The notes under the pieces are model-generated. The model was not told where the DNA came from. It searched no databases and saw only the letters and a list, made by a program, of their open reading frames with translations. A program made the position numbers and the translations under genes. Of a stretch of 51,574 nt of DNA, positions 9,994-19,346 are shown in pieces (the stretch's first letter is position 1; every line of letters starts with the position of its first letter). Source of the DNA: Dehalococcoidia bacterium (GTDB lineage Bacteria; Chloroflexota; Dehalococcoidia; UBA2979); the NCBI GenBank assembly GCA_029246995.1, contig JAQWMB010000007.1:1-51574 (forward strand). The letters run 5' to 3'.

Positions 9994-11397
9994 ATGAGTA
10001 CAAAAAAAACGCTAGCTCAAAAAATCTGGGATAACCATACTGTACATAAAGAAAATGGGATTCCTGATTTATTATTCATTGATCTTCATCTAATTCATGA
10101 AGTGACTTCACCTCAAGCTTTTGAAAGTCTAAGAATTAATAATAGAAAAGTACGCAGACCAGATCTATCTATTGCAACCATTGATCATAATGTTCCTACA
10201 ACAGACCGAACGCTTCCTAATCCAGATCCATTATCTATTAAACAAATTGATGCTCTAAGAGAAAATGCAAAAGATTTCAACATCCCTCTTTTTGATATTT
10301 TTGATCCTAGGCAAGGAATAGTTCATGTGATTAGCCCTGAACAAGGCTTAACCCAGCCGGGAATGACAATAGTCTGTGGTGATAGCCATACTTCAACGCA
10401 TGGAGCTTTTGGATCTTTAGCATTTGGTATTGGAACTTCTGAAGTTGAGCATGTTTTAGCTACTCAAACATTACCTGCGCCCATACCCAAAATGATGCAA
10501 GTGCATATTAAAGGGAGAGTTAATAAAGGTATTACAGGAAAAGACATAGTTCTAGCAATCATAAATAAAATTGGAGTTGATGGTGGGATTGGCCATATTA
10601 TTGAATTCACTGGTGAAGCAATTCGCAACCTTTCCATGGAAGGCAGAATGACAATATGCAATATGACAATTGAGGCTGGAGCACGAGCAGGATTAATAGC
10701 ACCAGACAAAACAACTTTTGATTATGTAAAAAATAGACCTTTGGCACCTAAAGGTGAAAAATGGGATGAGGCCATAGAATATTGGGAAACATTATATTCA
10801 GATCCAGATTGTGAATTTGACAGCTACGTAGAATTAGATGGTCAAGAAATAGAACCATTTGTTACTTGGGGCACAAATCCAGCTCAAAGTTCACCTATAT
10901 CAGGGTCGATTCCTGATCCTAGCTCCATAGAAGATCCAGCAGCAAAAGAAACTGCAGAGCGAGCATTATCTTATATGGACTTAGAAGCAGGGACCAAAAT
11001 TAGTAAAATCGAATTAGATAAAATTTTTGTAGGCTCATGTACAAACTCAAGAATAGAAGACTTACGAGCAGCATCAGAAATCTTAAAAGGTAATAAAGTA
11101 GCAAAAACAATTCAAGCTATTGTCGTGCCTGGTTCAGGATTGATTAAAAAACAAGCTGAAGAAGAAGGGTTAGATAAAATCTTTATCGAAGCAGGTTTTG
11201 AATGGAGAGAAGCAGGTTGTTCTATGTGTCTAGGAATGAATCCAGATATATTAAAACCTGGCGAAAGATGTGCCTCAACTTCAAATAGAAACTTTGAAGG
11301 AAGACAAGGTCAAGGTGGTAGAACACATTTAGTTAGCCCTGAAATGGCTGCTGCTGCTGCCATAGCAGGTCATTTCACTGATGTTAGGAATATATAA
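9994..11397 (+). CDS. leuC: 3-isopropylmalate dehydratase large subunit
   Basis: [58 protein letters not shown]. Confidence 0.96.
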   Translation: MSTKKTLAQKIWDNHTVHKENGIPDLLFIDLHLIHEVTSPQAFESLRINNRKVRRPDLSIATIDHNVPTTDRTLPNPDPLSIKQIDALRENAKDFNIPLFDIFDPRQGIVHVISPEQGLTQPGMTIVCGDSHTSTHGAFGSLAFGIGTSEVEHVLATQTLPAPIPKMMQVHIKGRVNKGITGKDIVLAIINKIGVDGGIGHIIEFTGEAIRNLSMEGRMTICNMTIEAGARAGLIAPDKTTFDYVKNRPLAPKGEKWDEAIEYWETLYSDPDCEFDSYVELDGQEIEPFVTWGTNPAQSSPISGSIPDPSSIEDPAAKETAERALSYMDLEAGTKISKIELDKIFVGSCTNSRIEDLRAASEILKGNKVAKTIQAIVVPGSGLIKKQAEEEGLDKIFIEAGFEWREAGCSMCLGMNPDILKPGERCASTSNRNFEGRQGQGGRTHLVSPEMAAAAAIAGHFTDVRNI

Positions 11398-11398
11398 A

Positions 11399-12001
11399 AT
11401 GAAATCCATTAATACAATTCAAAGTATCGTACTACCGCTAAATAGAGCAGATGTAGATACCGATCAAATTATGCCAAAGCAATATTTAAAAAGAATTGAA
11501 CGCTCAGGATATGGACCATTTACATTTGATGAGTGGAGAAAAGATCCTAAATTTGTTCTCAACAATCCCCTATTTCAAAAGGCAGAAATATTATTAGCAC
11601 AAAGAAATTTTGGTTCAGGTTCTTCAAGAGAACATGCTGTATGGGGTCTTGAAGATATAGGAGTGCGTGTAGTTATTGCTCCTAGCTTTGCAGATATTTT
11701 TAATTCTAATTGTGGTAAAGTAGGCATCCTTTGCATTCAACTGGAACAAGAAATTGTTAATGAACTGATGTCTTTAGCTGAGAGTGATACAGGATTAGAA
11801 TTATCAATAAATCTAGAAAAACAAACAATTTTAAATGAGAATAATAATATTAAAATTAATTTTACAATTGACAATTTTTTAAAACATAGATTACAAAATG
11901 GGCTTGATGAAATAGGAATGACAATGCAAAAAGAAGATTCTATCAAAGCATTTGAAGAAACTAGATCCAAGATTTATCCATCAACTAAATCTATTATTTA
12001 A
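11399..12001 (+). CDS. leuD: 3-isopropylmalate dehydratase small subunit
   Basis: DVDTDQIMPKQYLKRIERSGYG, NFGSGSSREHAVW. Start set at ATG 11399 (MKSINT) rather than the track's 11381. Confidence 0.94.
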   Translation: MKSINTIQSIVLPLNRADVDTDQIMPKQYLKRIERSGYGPFTFDEWRKDPKFVLNNPLFQKAEILLAQRNFGSGSSREHAVWGLEDIGVRVVIAPSFADIFNSNCGKVGILCIQLEQEIVNELMSLAESDTGLELSINLEKQTILNENNNIKINFTIDNFLKHRLQNGLDEIGMTMQKEDSIKAFEETRSKIYPSTKSII

Positions 12002-12018
12002 TAGATAAAATAATCAAT

Positions 12019-12747
12019 ATGAAATTGATAGGTACAGGAAAGTTTGCAAATGTTTTTAAATCAAATCAATATGCATTAAAAATCTTACATGATCATCAAA
12101 TCAATCAAGTTAATACATTAAAAATTCAACAAGAATGCATCCTTTTAAATGCACTAAAAAAAACTGATCTACCTATCGCAAAAAATGTCAAAGTAATAGT
12201 CAATGAATTAGGCATAGTTTGTGGCATGCAATATAAGTATATAAATGGCATAGAGGTCAAAAATTTTTCATTCTCTAATCAAACACGTAAAAATTTCAAT
12301 CAATCATTACTAAAATTCTTTAAACAAATGAAAACAATAAATAACTTTGAAAAAAATGCCTTGAATAAAAAAAAAATAGATATTTCCAAAGAAATTTACA
12401 TAAATTTAATTAAAAAAAATGAACAAAACTTTAGCATAAATAAAATAAATCAAATCAAATCAAACATCGAAAAATTCACAAAAAAAGATAAAAATTATAA
12501 AATAGAAACATCTTTAATTCATGGTGATATCAATAATAAAAATATACTAGTCGATAAAAATGGATTTATAACAGGAGTTATTGATTGGTCCGAACACATG
12601 CAGAATGATACTGCTTATGACTTAGCTGGGGTATTAGTTTATTTTGGTGAAGGATCATTGAAGTACATATTAAATCATATGAACTATAGCGAAGAGATGG
12701 ATGAAAGAATAAACTACTATGCAAGCATGGAGTATTTATTTCGTTAA
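12019..12747 (+). CDS. Aminoglycoside/choline-kinase-like phosphotransferase (APH fold)
   Basis: HGDINNKNILVDKNGFITGVIDW matches the HGDxxxxNxxx...xxxIDW catalytic and metal-binding motif. Confidence 0.75.
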   Translation: MKLIGTGKFANVFKSNQYALKILHDHQINQVNTLKIQQECILLNALKKTDLPIAKNVKVIVNELGIVCGMQYKYINGIEVKNFSFSNQTRKNFNQSLLKFFKQMKTINNFEKNALNKKKIDISKEIYINLIKKNEQNFSINKINQIKSNIEKFTKKDKNYKIETSLIHGDINNKNILVDKNGFITGVIDWSEHMQNDTAYDLAGVLVYFGEGSLKYILNHMNYSEEMDERINYYASMEYLFR

Positions 12748-12761
12748 TGAATTGAGTGATT

Positions 12762-13859
12762 ATGAAGCAATATAAATTATTAGTTTTACCTGGAGATGGG
12801 ATAGGCCCTGAAATTATTGATGAAGGTTTAAAATTAATTCAGCAAATTGAAAAAAGTGAACAAATTTCTTTTGTAATCACCAAAGAGTTGGTTGGAGGTT
12901 CTGCGATAGATGAATATGGTGAAGCAATTAAAGATGAAACAATTGCAATAGCTAAACAATCTGATGCAGTCCTTTGGGGTGCAGTTGGTGGGCCAAAATG
13001 GGATAATCCTTCCGCTTCAGTTAGACCAGAACAAGGTTTATTAAAAATTCGTTCTGAACTAAATTTATGGGCTAATCTAAGACCAGTTAAAATTTGGGGT
13101 GAATTAATTAATTCTTCATCTATTAAAAAAGAAAAATTAATGAATGTAGATATCTTAGTAATTCGAGAACTTATTTCTGGTGCATATTTTGGTAAACCAC
13201 AGGAAAGAAGAATCCATAATGGAAAAAGGGAAGCTGTTGATACAATTTATTATAACGAAGATCAAATAGCTAATATTGCCCATCTAGGTTTCAAATTAGC
13301 TAGAAAAAGAAAAGGAAAATTACACTCAGTAGATAAAGCAAATGTACTTGAATCATCTAGGCTTTGGAGAGAAGTTGTACATGAGATACAACAACAATAT
13401 ATAGATGTAGATTTTCAAGATATTTTAGTTGATGCTGCAACAATGCATCTAATTCGTCAGCCAAGTGACTTTGATGTAATGATAGCATCTAACTTATTTG
13501 GAGACATAATTACTGATGAGGCTTCTATGCTATCGGGCTCACTAGGAATGCTACCATCTGCATCATTATCAGACATTTCAGAAAGTGGAATTGGTGTTGG
13601 ACTCTATGAACCAATTCATGGGTCTGCTCCAGATATCGCTGGTCAAGGTATTGCTAATCCAATAGCAATGTTTCTTTGCATAGCTATGCTCTTTAGATAT
13701 TCGTTAAATTTAGAAAATATTGCAATAAAAATAGAATCAAGTGTAGCAAAAGTCATAGAAGCAGGTTTGCGTACACAAGATATCGCAGAAGATTCCAAAG
13801 ATGCTGTTAGCACAAAACAAATGGCAAATGCTATCATTGAACAGTATACAATGATTTAA
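12762..13859 (+). CDS. leuB: 3-isopropylmalate dehydrogenase
   Basis: LLVLPGDGIGPEIIDEGLKLI, ELISGAYFGKP, NLFGDIITDEASMLSGSLGMLPSASL. ATG 12762 preferred over GTG 12756. Confidence 0.95.
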   Translation: MKQYKLLVLPGDGIGPEIIDEGLKLIQQIEKSEQISFVITKELVGGSAIDEYGEAIKDETIAIAKQSDAVLWGAVGGPKWDNPSASVRPEQGLLKIRSELNLWANLRPVKIWGELINSSSIKKEKLMNVDILVIRELISGAYFGKPQERRIHNGKREAVDTIYYNEDQIANIAHLGFKLARKRKGKLHSVDKANVLESSRLWREVVHEIQQQYIDVDFQDILVDAATMHLIRQPSDFDVMIASNLFGDIITDEASMLSGSLGMLPSASLSDISESGIGVGLYEPIHGSAPDIAGQGIANPIAMFLCIAMLFRYSLNLENIAIKIESSVAKVIEAGLRTQDIAEDSKDAVSTKQMANAIIEQYTMI

Positions 13860-13922
13860 ATCGTACTTTCTTTCTTCTAAATTAATTAACAAATATAATA
13901 TATAAATATAAGGAATAAAATA

Positions 13923-15503
13923 TTGAATGAACTGACTTTATACGACACAACCCTTAGAGATGGATTAGGAATGGAAGGTATTTCTCTTTCATTAAAAGAT
14001 AAGCTATCTATTGTAGAAAAACTTGATGCCCTAGGTATCCATTTTATTGAAGGGGGATTCCCTGGTTCAAATCCTAAAGATGCAGCATTTTTTCAGTCTG
14101 TAAAGAAATTAAAGTTAAAAAAATCAAAAATTGTAGCATTTGGCTCAACTAGAAAACCAAATTCTGATCCTAAAGAAGATGCATCTTTAAAAGCATTAAT
14201 AGATGCAGATACTACATTTATTACAATAGTTGGAAAATCATCATTGAGTCAAGTAACAGAAGTGCTACAAACAACTGATGAAGAAAATATAGCAATGATT
14301 AAAGAATCAGTAGATTACCTAACATCTAAAAAAAAGAAAGTTATTTTTGATGCTGAACATTTTTTTGATGGCTTTAAAGAGAATAAAGATTATACACTCA
14401 AAACCATTCAAGCTGCTTCGCAAGCAGGTGCTAGTACGTTGGTGCTCTGCGATACAAATGGTGGCACATTATCTAGTGAAATTCAAAAAATAACCAAAGA
14501 AGTTGTTGAAATGAATATTGGAGAAATTGGCATACATGTTCATAATGACACGGATATGGCTGTTGCAAATACTATTATAGCAGTGCAACAAGGTGCAACG
14601 CATATTCAGGCATGCCTGAATGGCTGGGGAGAACGAACTGGTAATGCTAATATCATATCTGTAATAGCTAATTTAAAACTGAAATTAGAGATTGATGTAA
14701 TCTCTGATCAACAGTTATCTGAATTAACAAAAGTTGCACATTTTGCTGATGAACTTGCAAATATTATACCTAATAATCGACAACCATATGTAGGGAAAAG
14801 TGCTTTTGCACATAAGGCTGGGTTACATGTAGCAGCTATAACAAAATCGTCAGGAACATATACGCATATTGAACCAGAATTAGTTGGAAATCAAGAAAGA
14901 ATTCTAGTTTCTGAATTTTCTGGTCGTAGAAATATTGAAGAGAAAATAAAAGAATTAGATATTAAGATTGATCTAGAAAATGAAGAAACTTCAAAAATAC
15001 TTAAGAATATAAAAAATTTAGAAGCTAAAGGTCTTCAGTATGAAGCTGCAAGTGCATCATTTGAGCTTGTAGTCAGAAAAATTAAAGATAATTATCGATC
15101 TCCATTCATAGTTGAAGATTTTTTAGTTGTAGAAAGAAAACAAATTACTGAAAACAAAGATTCAAATGAAATTATTTCAGATGCAATGGTTAAGGTTAGA
15201 GTAGGAGAAGAGGTATACCAATCTGCTGCAAATGGTAGTGGACCTGTAGATGCTCTTGATTCTGCATTAAAAAGTGCACTAGTAAATTTCTATCCTAATT
15301 TAAATATAATACATCTAATAGATTACAAAGTAAGAATTTTCAATCCAGCTCAAGGTACAGCTGCAGGCGTAAGGGTATTTATTGAGTCTTCAGATTCAAA
15401 ACAATCATGGAGTACAGTAGGCGCATCAACAGATGTTATAGAAGCATCATTTGTGGCATTACAAGACTCATATGAATATTGGTTAATTCATAATAAGATG
15501 TAA
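13923..15503 (+). CDS. cimA: Citramalate synthase (CimA family)
   Basis: LTLYDTTLRDGLGMEGISLSLKDKLSIVEKLDALGIHFIEGGFPGSNPKDAAFF is CimA-type; DGSG/LeuA-dimer C-terminus; TTG start. Confidence 0.9.
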   Translation: MNELTLYDTTLRDGLGMEGISLSLKDKLSIVEKLDALGIHFIEGGFPGSNPKDAAFFQSVKKLKLKKSKIVAFGSTRKPNSDPKEDASLKALIDADTTFITIVGKSSLSQVTEVLQTTDEENIAMIKESVDYLTSKKKKVIFDAEHFFDGFKENKDYTLKTIQAASQAGASTLVLCDTNGGTLSSEIQKITKEVVEMNIGEIGIHVHNDTDMAVANTIIAVQQGATHIQACLNGWGERTGNANIISVIANLKLKLEIDVISDQQLSELTKVAHFADELANIIPNNRQPYVGKSAFAHKAGLHVAAITKSSGTYTHIEPELVGNQERILVSEFSGRRNIEEKIKELDIKIDLENEETSKILKNIKNLEAKGLQYEAASASFELVVRKIKDNYRSPFIVEDFLVVERKQITENKDSNEIISDAMVKVRVGEEVYQSAANGSGPVDALDSALKSALVNFYPNLNIIHLIDYKVRIFNPAQGTAAGVRVFIESSDSKQSWSTVGASTDVIEASFVALQDSYEYWLIHNKM

Positions 15504-15525
15504 ATATCCATGTTGTTTGGATATT
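15503..15525 (+). terminator. Possible stem-loop terminator after cimA
   Basis: Inverted repeat AATATCCA-TGTTGTT-TGGATATT overlapping the stop; no strong U-tract. Confidence 0.3.
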
Positions 15526-15565
15526 AAAGACTCAAATCAGATAACATAAACTGAAGATTTTTTAT

Positions 15566-15778
15566 TTATAATCTTAGCTTACCATGAGATGGTTGACGTC
15601 GACGAAGCTTACCAAAAGCAAGTTCTTCTTCCTTTTTAATATCTTCAGGATCAGCGACTTCATTCTCATGAACATATCCACATTGTACACAAGTAGAAAA
15701 CTCGCCAAAAGTATCATCTTCAGCAAGCATAAAACCAGTACACCTTGGACATAGTTTGGGTGGTAAAGTATAAACCAT
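15566..15778 (-). CDS. Small zinc-ribbon protein (~70 aa)
   Basis: ATG at 15778 gives MVYTLPPKLCPRCTGFMLAEDDTFGEFSTCVQCGYVHENE... with CPRC/CVQC and SD GGAGG upstream. The track's longer start (15826) lies inside the riboswitch. Confidence 0.75.
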   Translation of the reverse strand: MVYTLPPKLCPRCTGFMLAEDDTFGEFSTCVQCGYVHENEVADPEDIKKEEELAFGKLRRRQPSHGKLRL

Positions 15779-15935
15779 TACAGACCTCCATAAACCCGGC
15801 ACCCCACCGGCATTCGGTCTGTTCAATTGCCTACGAAGTTAGCTGACGGATTCGGATGGAACAGTCACCCGCTCAAAAGAGTTCACCCCAAAATGGTTCC
15901 TCCGCTTTTTTAATATGTAGTCGCAAAAAAATTAG
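15779..15935 (-). ncRNA. c-di-AMP riboswitch (ydaO-yuaA type) leader
   Basis: Minus strand GCGGAGGAACCATTTTGGGGTGAACTC...GCGGGTGACTGTTCCATCCGAATCCGTCAGCTAACTTCGTAGGC...GAACAG matches ydaO hallmarks (GGGGTGAA; CCGAAtCCGTCAGCTAACcTCGTAGGC). Confidence 0.85.
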
Positions 15936-15940
15936 GCAAG

Positions 15941-15969
15941 ATATAAACTGACTACATTGCTACTGACAA
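15941..15969 (-). promoter_or_regulatory. Candidate promoter for the riboswitch leader (TTGTCA-17-TTATAT)
   Basis: Minus strand -35 TTGTCA (15969-15964), 17-nt spacer, -10 TTATAT (15946-15941). Confidence 0.45.
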
Positions 15970-16065
15970 GTTTAAACTAATCAATCAAAAAAAATCAAGT
16001 TATGTTCATAATGAATTGATAAAATATCTTTTAATATAATTTAAAAATAAATCTATCAATGAATT

Positions 16066-17658
16066 ATGAAAAATAAATTAAAAACAGTTCATATTTTGTT
16101 TCTATTAGTCTTTCTTATAATGGCTTCTTGCAAAGCTATAGGTACTGCAATACCTGATAAAAAAATTAATACGGAAGACGCGATAAAAGAAAAAATCCAG
16201 AGAGAAAAAATACCAATAGGCAAGCCAATCATTCCTTCTAAAAACTTCACAAAAAATATACAAAATAATGAGAACTTAGCAATGAACCAGTCAATTCTTG
16301 AAAAATCATTAAGCATAGTCCTTGTTAAAGTTACATTAATTGATGAAAATAATAAATTAATTGTAAGAGAAGGCAATGGTGTAATTGTAAATCAGAAAGA
16401 ATTAATAATAACTGTCAGCAAAAGTCTGATTAATCTTTCTGAAATCAATGAAAAATATCAATTAGAGTCAATTGAAGTTAGTCTTTTTTATAGTAAAAGT
16501 AACGAAAATAACTTAATATACAATGCCAAAATTGTTATAGAGGACCAATTCAGTACCACATTTATAAAAATTGACGAAAAAGATCCAAATAAGATAAAAC
16601 AATTTATTGATTCGACAACTGAAACAATCTTCAACTCTTTTATTACAACTAATATTAATCAAACATTGCAAGTAATTAATATAGAAAAAACAGTTAATGA
16701 AAAACAAGAATATCTTAATTTTACAACAGTTCAAATTACAGGTAAGCATAGTAGTGAGCGCAAAAAATACACAGAGTGGCTTACAATCAATACTGAATTG
16801 CCTAATTCATTTTTTGGTTCACCTGCCTATAACCTAAAAGGCGAAATGATCGGAATTATAGACTTAATTGAGTATAGTGAAAATATTCCAATGACTTTTA
16901 TTACGACATTTTATTTATCTGATGAAGATATTGAAAATATATCATCAAGTGATAAAAATATATCTACAATTCTAAATATGCAATTTAAAAATGCTAAAGA
17001 TGATCTAGGCAATAAAAAAATAATTTCAAACCCTGTTTTCTCAATAAGTTCAATAAAGGAAAATGGAGTATTAAATTTGTATGATTACAACTTCAAATTT
17101 GATAAAAAAATATATGAATTATATTACTCATATGGAACTCAAGGTATCAAAGCTAATGATCTTATAAGAGAAGAATGGTATTTAAATAATGTATTACAAG
17201 AAAATCTTTCTTCCAAATATAAATGGCAAAATCAAAATGCCTTCTTTACTGATGTCATCAAATTCCCTTTCCCATTAGGAATGCCAGCTGGATTATGGAA
17301 AACAACAATTTTCTTAAATGATATTAAAATGGCAGAAAGCAAATTATACATTGAAACAAATTTACCAAAAAAGGAATTTTCTGAATTTCAAATTATAAAA
17401 AAATCACCAGATACATACATACTATCTTTCGACTATTCTAATATTATTTATGATGGAATTTTATCTTTTATAATTTATCAAGATGATCAAATTTACCATC
17501 AATCAAAAAACTTCCCTTTTATTAAAAAAGGTGATGGTAATTTAAAAATCTTGTATCATAATAATGATGTGGATAATGATCTGGATAATATAGAAGTGGA
17601 CTTTTTTATAAACTATGATTTCATAGGTAATACAAAGAGCGGAGAAAAGAATGAATAA
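16066..17658 (+). CDS. Lipoprotein with possible degenerate trypsin-like domain
   Basis: Lipobox-like LIMASC; REGNGVIVNQKELIITVSKSL and SFFGSPAYNLKGEMIGIID resemble the strands around the catalytic His and Ser of trypsin-like proteases. Confidence 0.45.
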   Translation: MKNKLKTVHILFLLVFLIMASCKAIGTAIPDKKINTEDAIKEKIQREKIPIGKPIIPSKNFTKNIQNNENLAMNQSILEKSLSIVLVKVTLIDENNKLIVREGNGVIVNQKELIITVSKSLINLSEINEKYQLESIEVSLFYSKSNENNLIYNAKIVIEDQFSTTFIKIDEKDPNKIKQFIDSTTETIFNSFITTNINQTLQVINIEKTVNEKQEYLNFTTVQITGKHSSERKKYTEWLTINTELPNSFFGSPAYNLKGEMIGIIDLIEYSENIPMTFITTFYLSDEDIENISSSDKNISTILNMQFKNAKDDLGNKKIISNPVFSISSIKENGVLNLYDYNFKFDKKIYELYYSYGTQGIKANDLIREEWYLNNVLQENLSSKYKWQNQNAFFTDVIKFPFPLGMPAGLWKTTIFLNDIKMAESKLYIETNLPKKEFSEFQIIKKSPDTYILSFDYSNIIYDGILSFIIYQDDQIYHQSKNFPFIKKGDGNLKILYHNNDVDNDLDNIEVDFFINYDFIGNTKSGEKNE

Positions 17659-18319
17659 AAAAATAGCATTAATTGGTGGAACTGGGCCTGAAGGTAGGGG
17701 GTTAGCAAAAAGATTATCTATAACTAAGAATGAAATCTTTATTGGCAGCAGAGATGAAATAAGAGGCAGAGAGGTTGCTCAAGAATTAAAAAATGAATTA
17801 ATTAATAATTATCCAAATATAAACATAGATGGTGGAGATAATATTGAAATGGCTCGACTAGCTGAAATAGTAATAATCGTCGTTCCTTATTCTGCACACA
17901 AGGCAACACTACAACAAATTAAAAATGTGCTCGCAGATAAAATTGTAATCGATGCAGTAGTACCAATGGAATTTAAGAAAGGGCCTAGATCGATTGATGT
18001 AGAAGAAGGCTCAGCAACAGAAGAGGCTGCTGCAATTTTAGTTGACTCAACAGTGATTGGAGCATTCCACAATCTATCTGCAGATACACTTTTAAATTTG
18101 GACAAAATAGTTCAAGGAGATGTTTTAATTACTGGTAATGATAAAGATGCTAAAAAAATAGTTGGAGAATTATCAGAAGAAATTAGCTCAGTACGTTCAG
18201 TTGATGCCGGACCATTAAGATATTCCAAATATGTTGAATTATTAACTGTTTTATTAATTGGAATAAATAGTAGATATAAATCCCATTCTAGCCTTTCAAT
18301 TACTGATATTAATATATAG
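17651..18319 (+). CDS. npdG: F420-dependent NADPH oxidoreductase (NpdG-like)
   Basis: KIALIGGTGPEGRGLAKRLS...GSRDEIRGREVAQEL; IIVVPYSAHKATL; SADTLLNLDKIVQGDVLITGND. Confidence 0.85.
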   Translation: MNKKIALIGGTGPEGRGLAKRLSITKNEIFIGSRDEIRGREVAQELKNELINNYPNINIDGGDNIEMARLAEIVIIVVPYSAHKATLQQIKNVLADKIVIDAVVPMEFKKGPRSIDVEEGSATEEAAAILVDSTVIGAFHNLSADTLLNLDKIVQGDVLITGNDKDAKKIVGELSEEISSVRSVDAGPLRYSKYVELLTVLLIGINSRYKSHSSLSITDINI

Positions 18320-18342
18320 CAATATAATTTAGAAAATTAATT

Positions 18343-19098
18343 ATGCAAGAACAAATAAAAATAATAGGTATCCCAAACTTTCCAATAGTAAAAAATAATG
18401 ACAGTTTGTTAGATATAATAATTAATAAAATTGAGGAAGAAAATATAAAGCTTGATGATAATGATGTACTAGTTATCACTCAAAGAATTTGTTCCATCGC
18501 AGAAGGTAGAGTCAAAAATCTCAATAATTTTAAACCAAGACAATTTGCAATTGATTGGGCAATAAAATATAAAAAAGACCCTAGATTAATCGAGGCAGTG
18601 CTACAAGAATCAAAAAGTATTATTAGAAGTCAAAATGGCTTACTAATTACAGAAACTAAACATGGATTTATCTGTGCAAATTCAGGTATAGATAACTCAA
18701 ATGTAGAAGGTGTCGAGAATATATGTTTATTACCAGAAGACCCTGACAAAACATGTCGACAAATCAGAAATAAAATAAAAAAAAATTTAAATAAAGATAT
18801 TGCTGTTATTATGACTGATACTTTTGGAAGACCATGGCGCATGGGACAAACCAATATTGCAATTGGCGTAGCTGGAATCAATCCAATTAATAGCTATGTT
18901 GGAAAACAAGATATTTTTGACAGAACACTAAATTTTACTGAAATTTGTATAGCAGACGAAATAGCCGGTGCAGCAGAATTAATTATGGGTAAAACGAAGA
19001 AAATTCCAGTAGCAATACTTAAAGGATACAACTACAATTCTGATGCAGACTCAATTGCAAGTGTAATAAGAGATAAAAATAGCGATCTATTTAGATAA
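18343..19098 (+). CDS. cofE: Coenzyme F420-0:L-glutamate ligase
   Basis: VLVITQRICSIAEGRV, GFICANSGIDNSNVEG, VIMTDTFGRPWRMGQTNIAIGVAGI: CofE signatures. Confidence 0.92.
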   Translation: MQEQIKIIGIPNFPIVKNNDSLLDIIINKIEEENIKLDDNDVLVITQRICSIAEGRVKNLNNFKPRQFAIDWAIKYKKDPRLIEAVLQESKSIIRSQNGLLITETKHGFICANSGIDNSNVEGVENICLLPEDPDKTCRQIRNKIKKNLNKDIAVIMTDTFGRPWRMGQTNIAIGVAGINPINSYVGKQDIFDRTLNFTEICIADEIAGAAELIMGKTKKIPVAILKGYNYNSDADSIASVIRDKNSDLFR

Positions 19099-19103
19099 AA
19101 GTC

Positions 19104-19346
19104 ATGAAAAAAGATATAACAAAGATCATTACTAGCCAACTCCAAGATGAGAAAGATCCACGCTTCACTTTTTGGCTTTTAGTGCCTGGCATATTTTTTA
19201 CATTCATTTGGTCCTTATGGATAGCTGTTAATCATACAGAAAACCAGTTATCTATATTCTTATTTAATCTATTTTGGCCAGGAATAATAATATTTAGCCT
19301 CACAAGTATCATTGCAATCTTGGGCTGGCAATTGGATATTGACTAA
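19104..19346 (+). CDS. Small membrane protein (two predicted TM helices)
   Basis: 80-aa ORF between cofE and holA with two hydrophobic segments. Confidence 0.6.
   Translation: MKKDITKIITSQLQDEKDPRFTFWLLVPGIFFTFIWSLWIAVNHTENQLSIFLFNLFWPGIIIFSLTSIIAILGWQLDID

Noticed and set aside
15779-15826. N-terminal extension MNRPNAGGVPGLWRSV of the zinc-ribbon ORF
   Set aside because: The sequence belongs to the ydaO riboswitch 3' region and SD; translation more likely begins at MVYTLPPK (15778).
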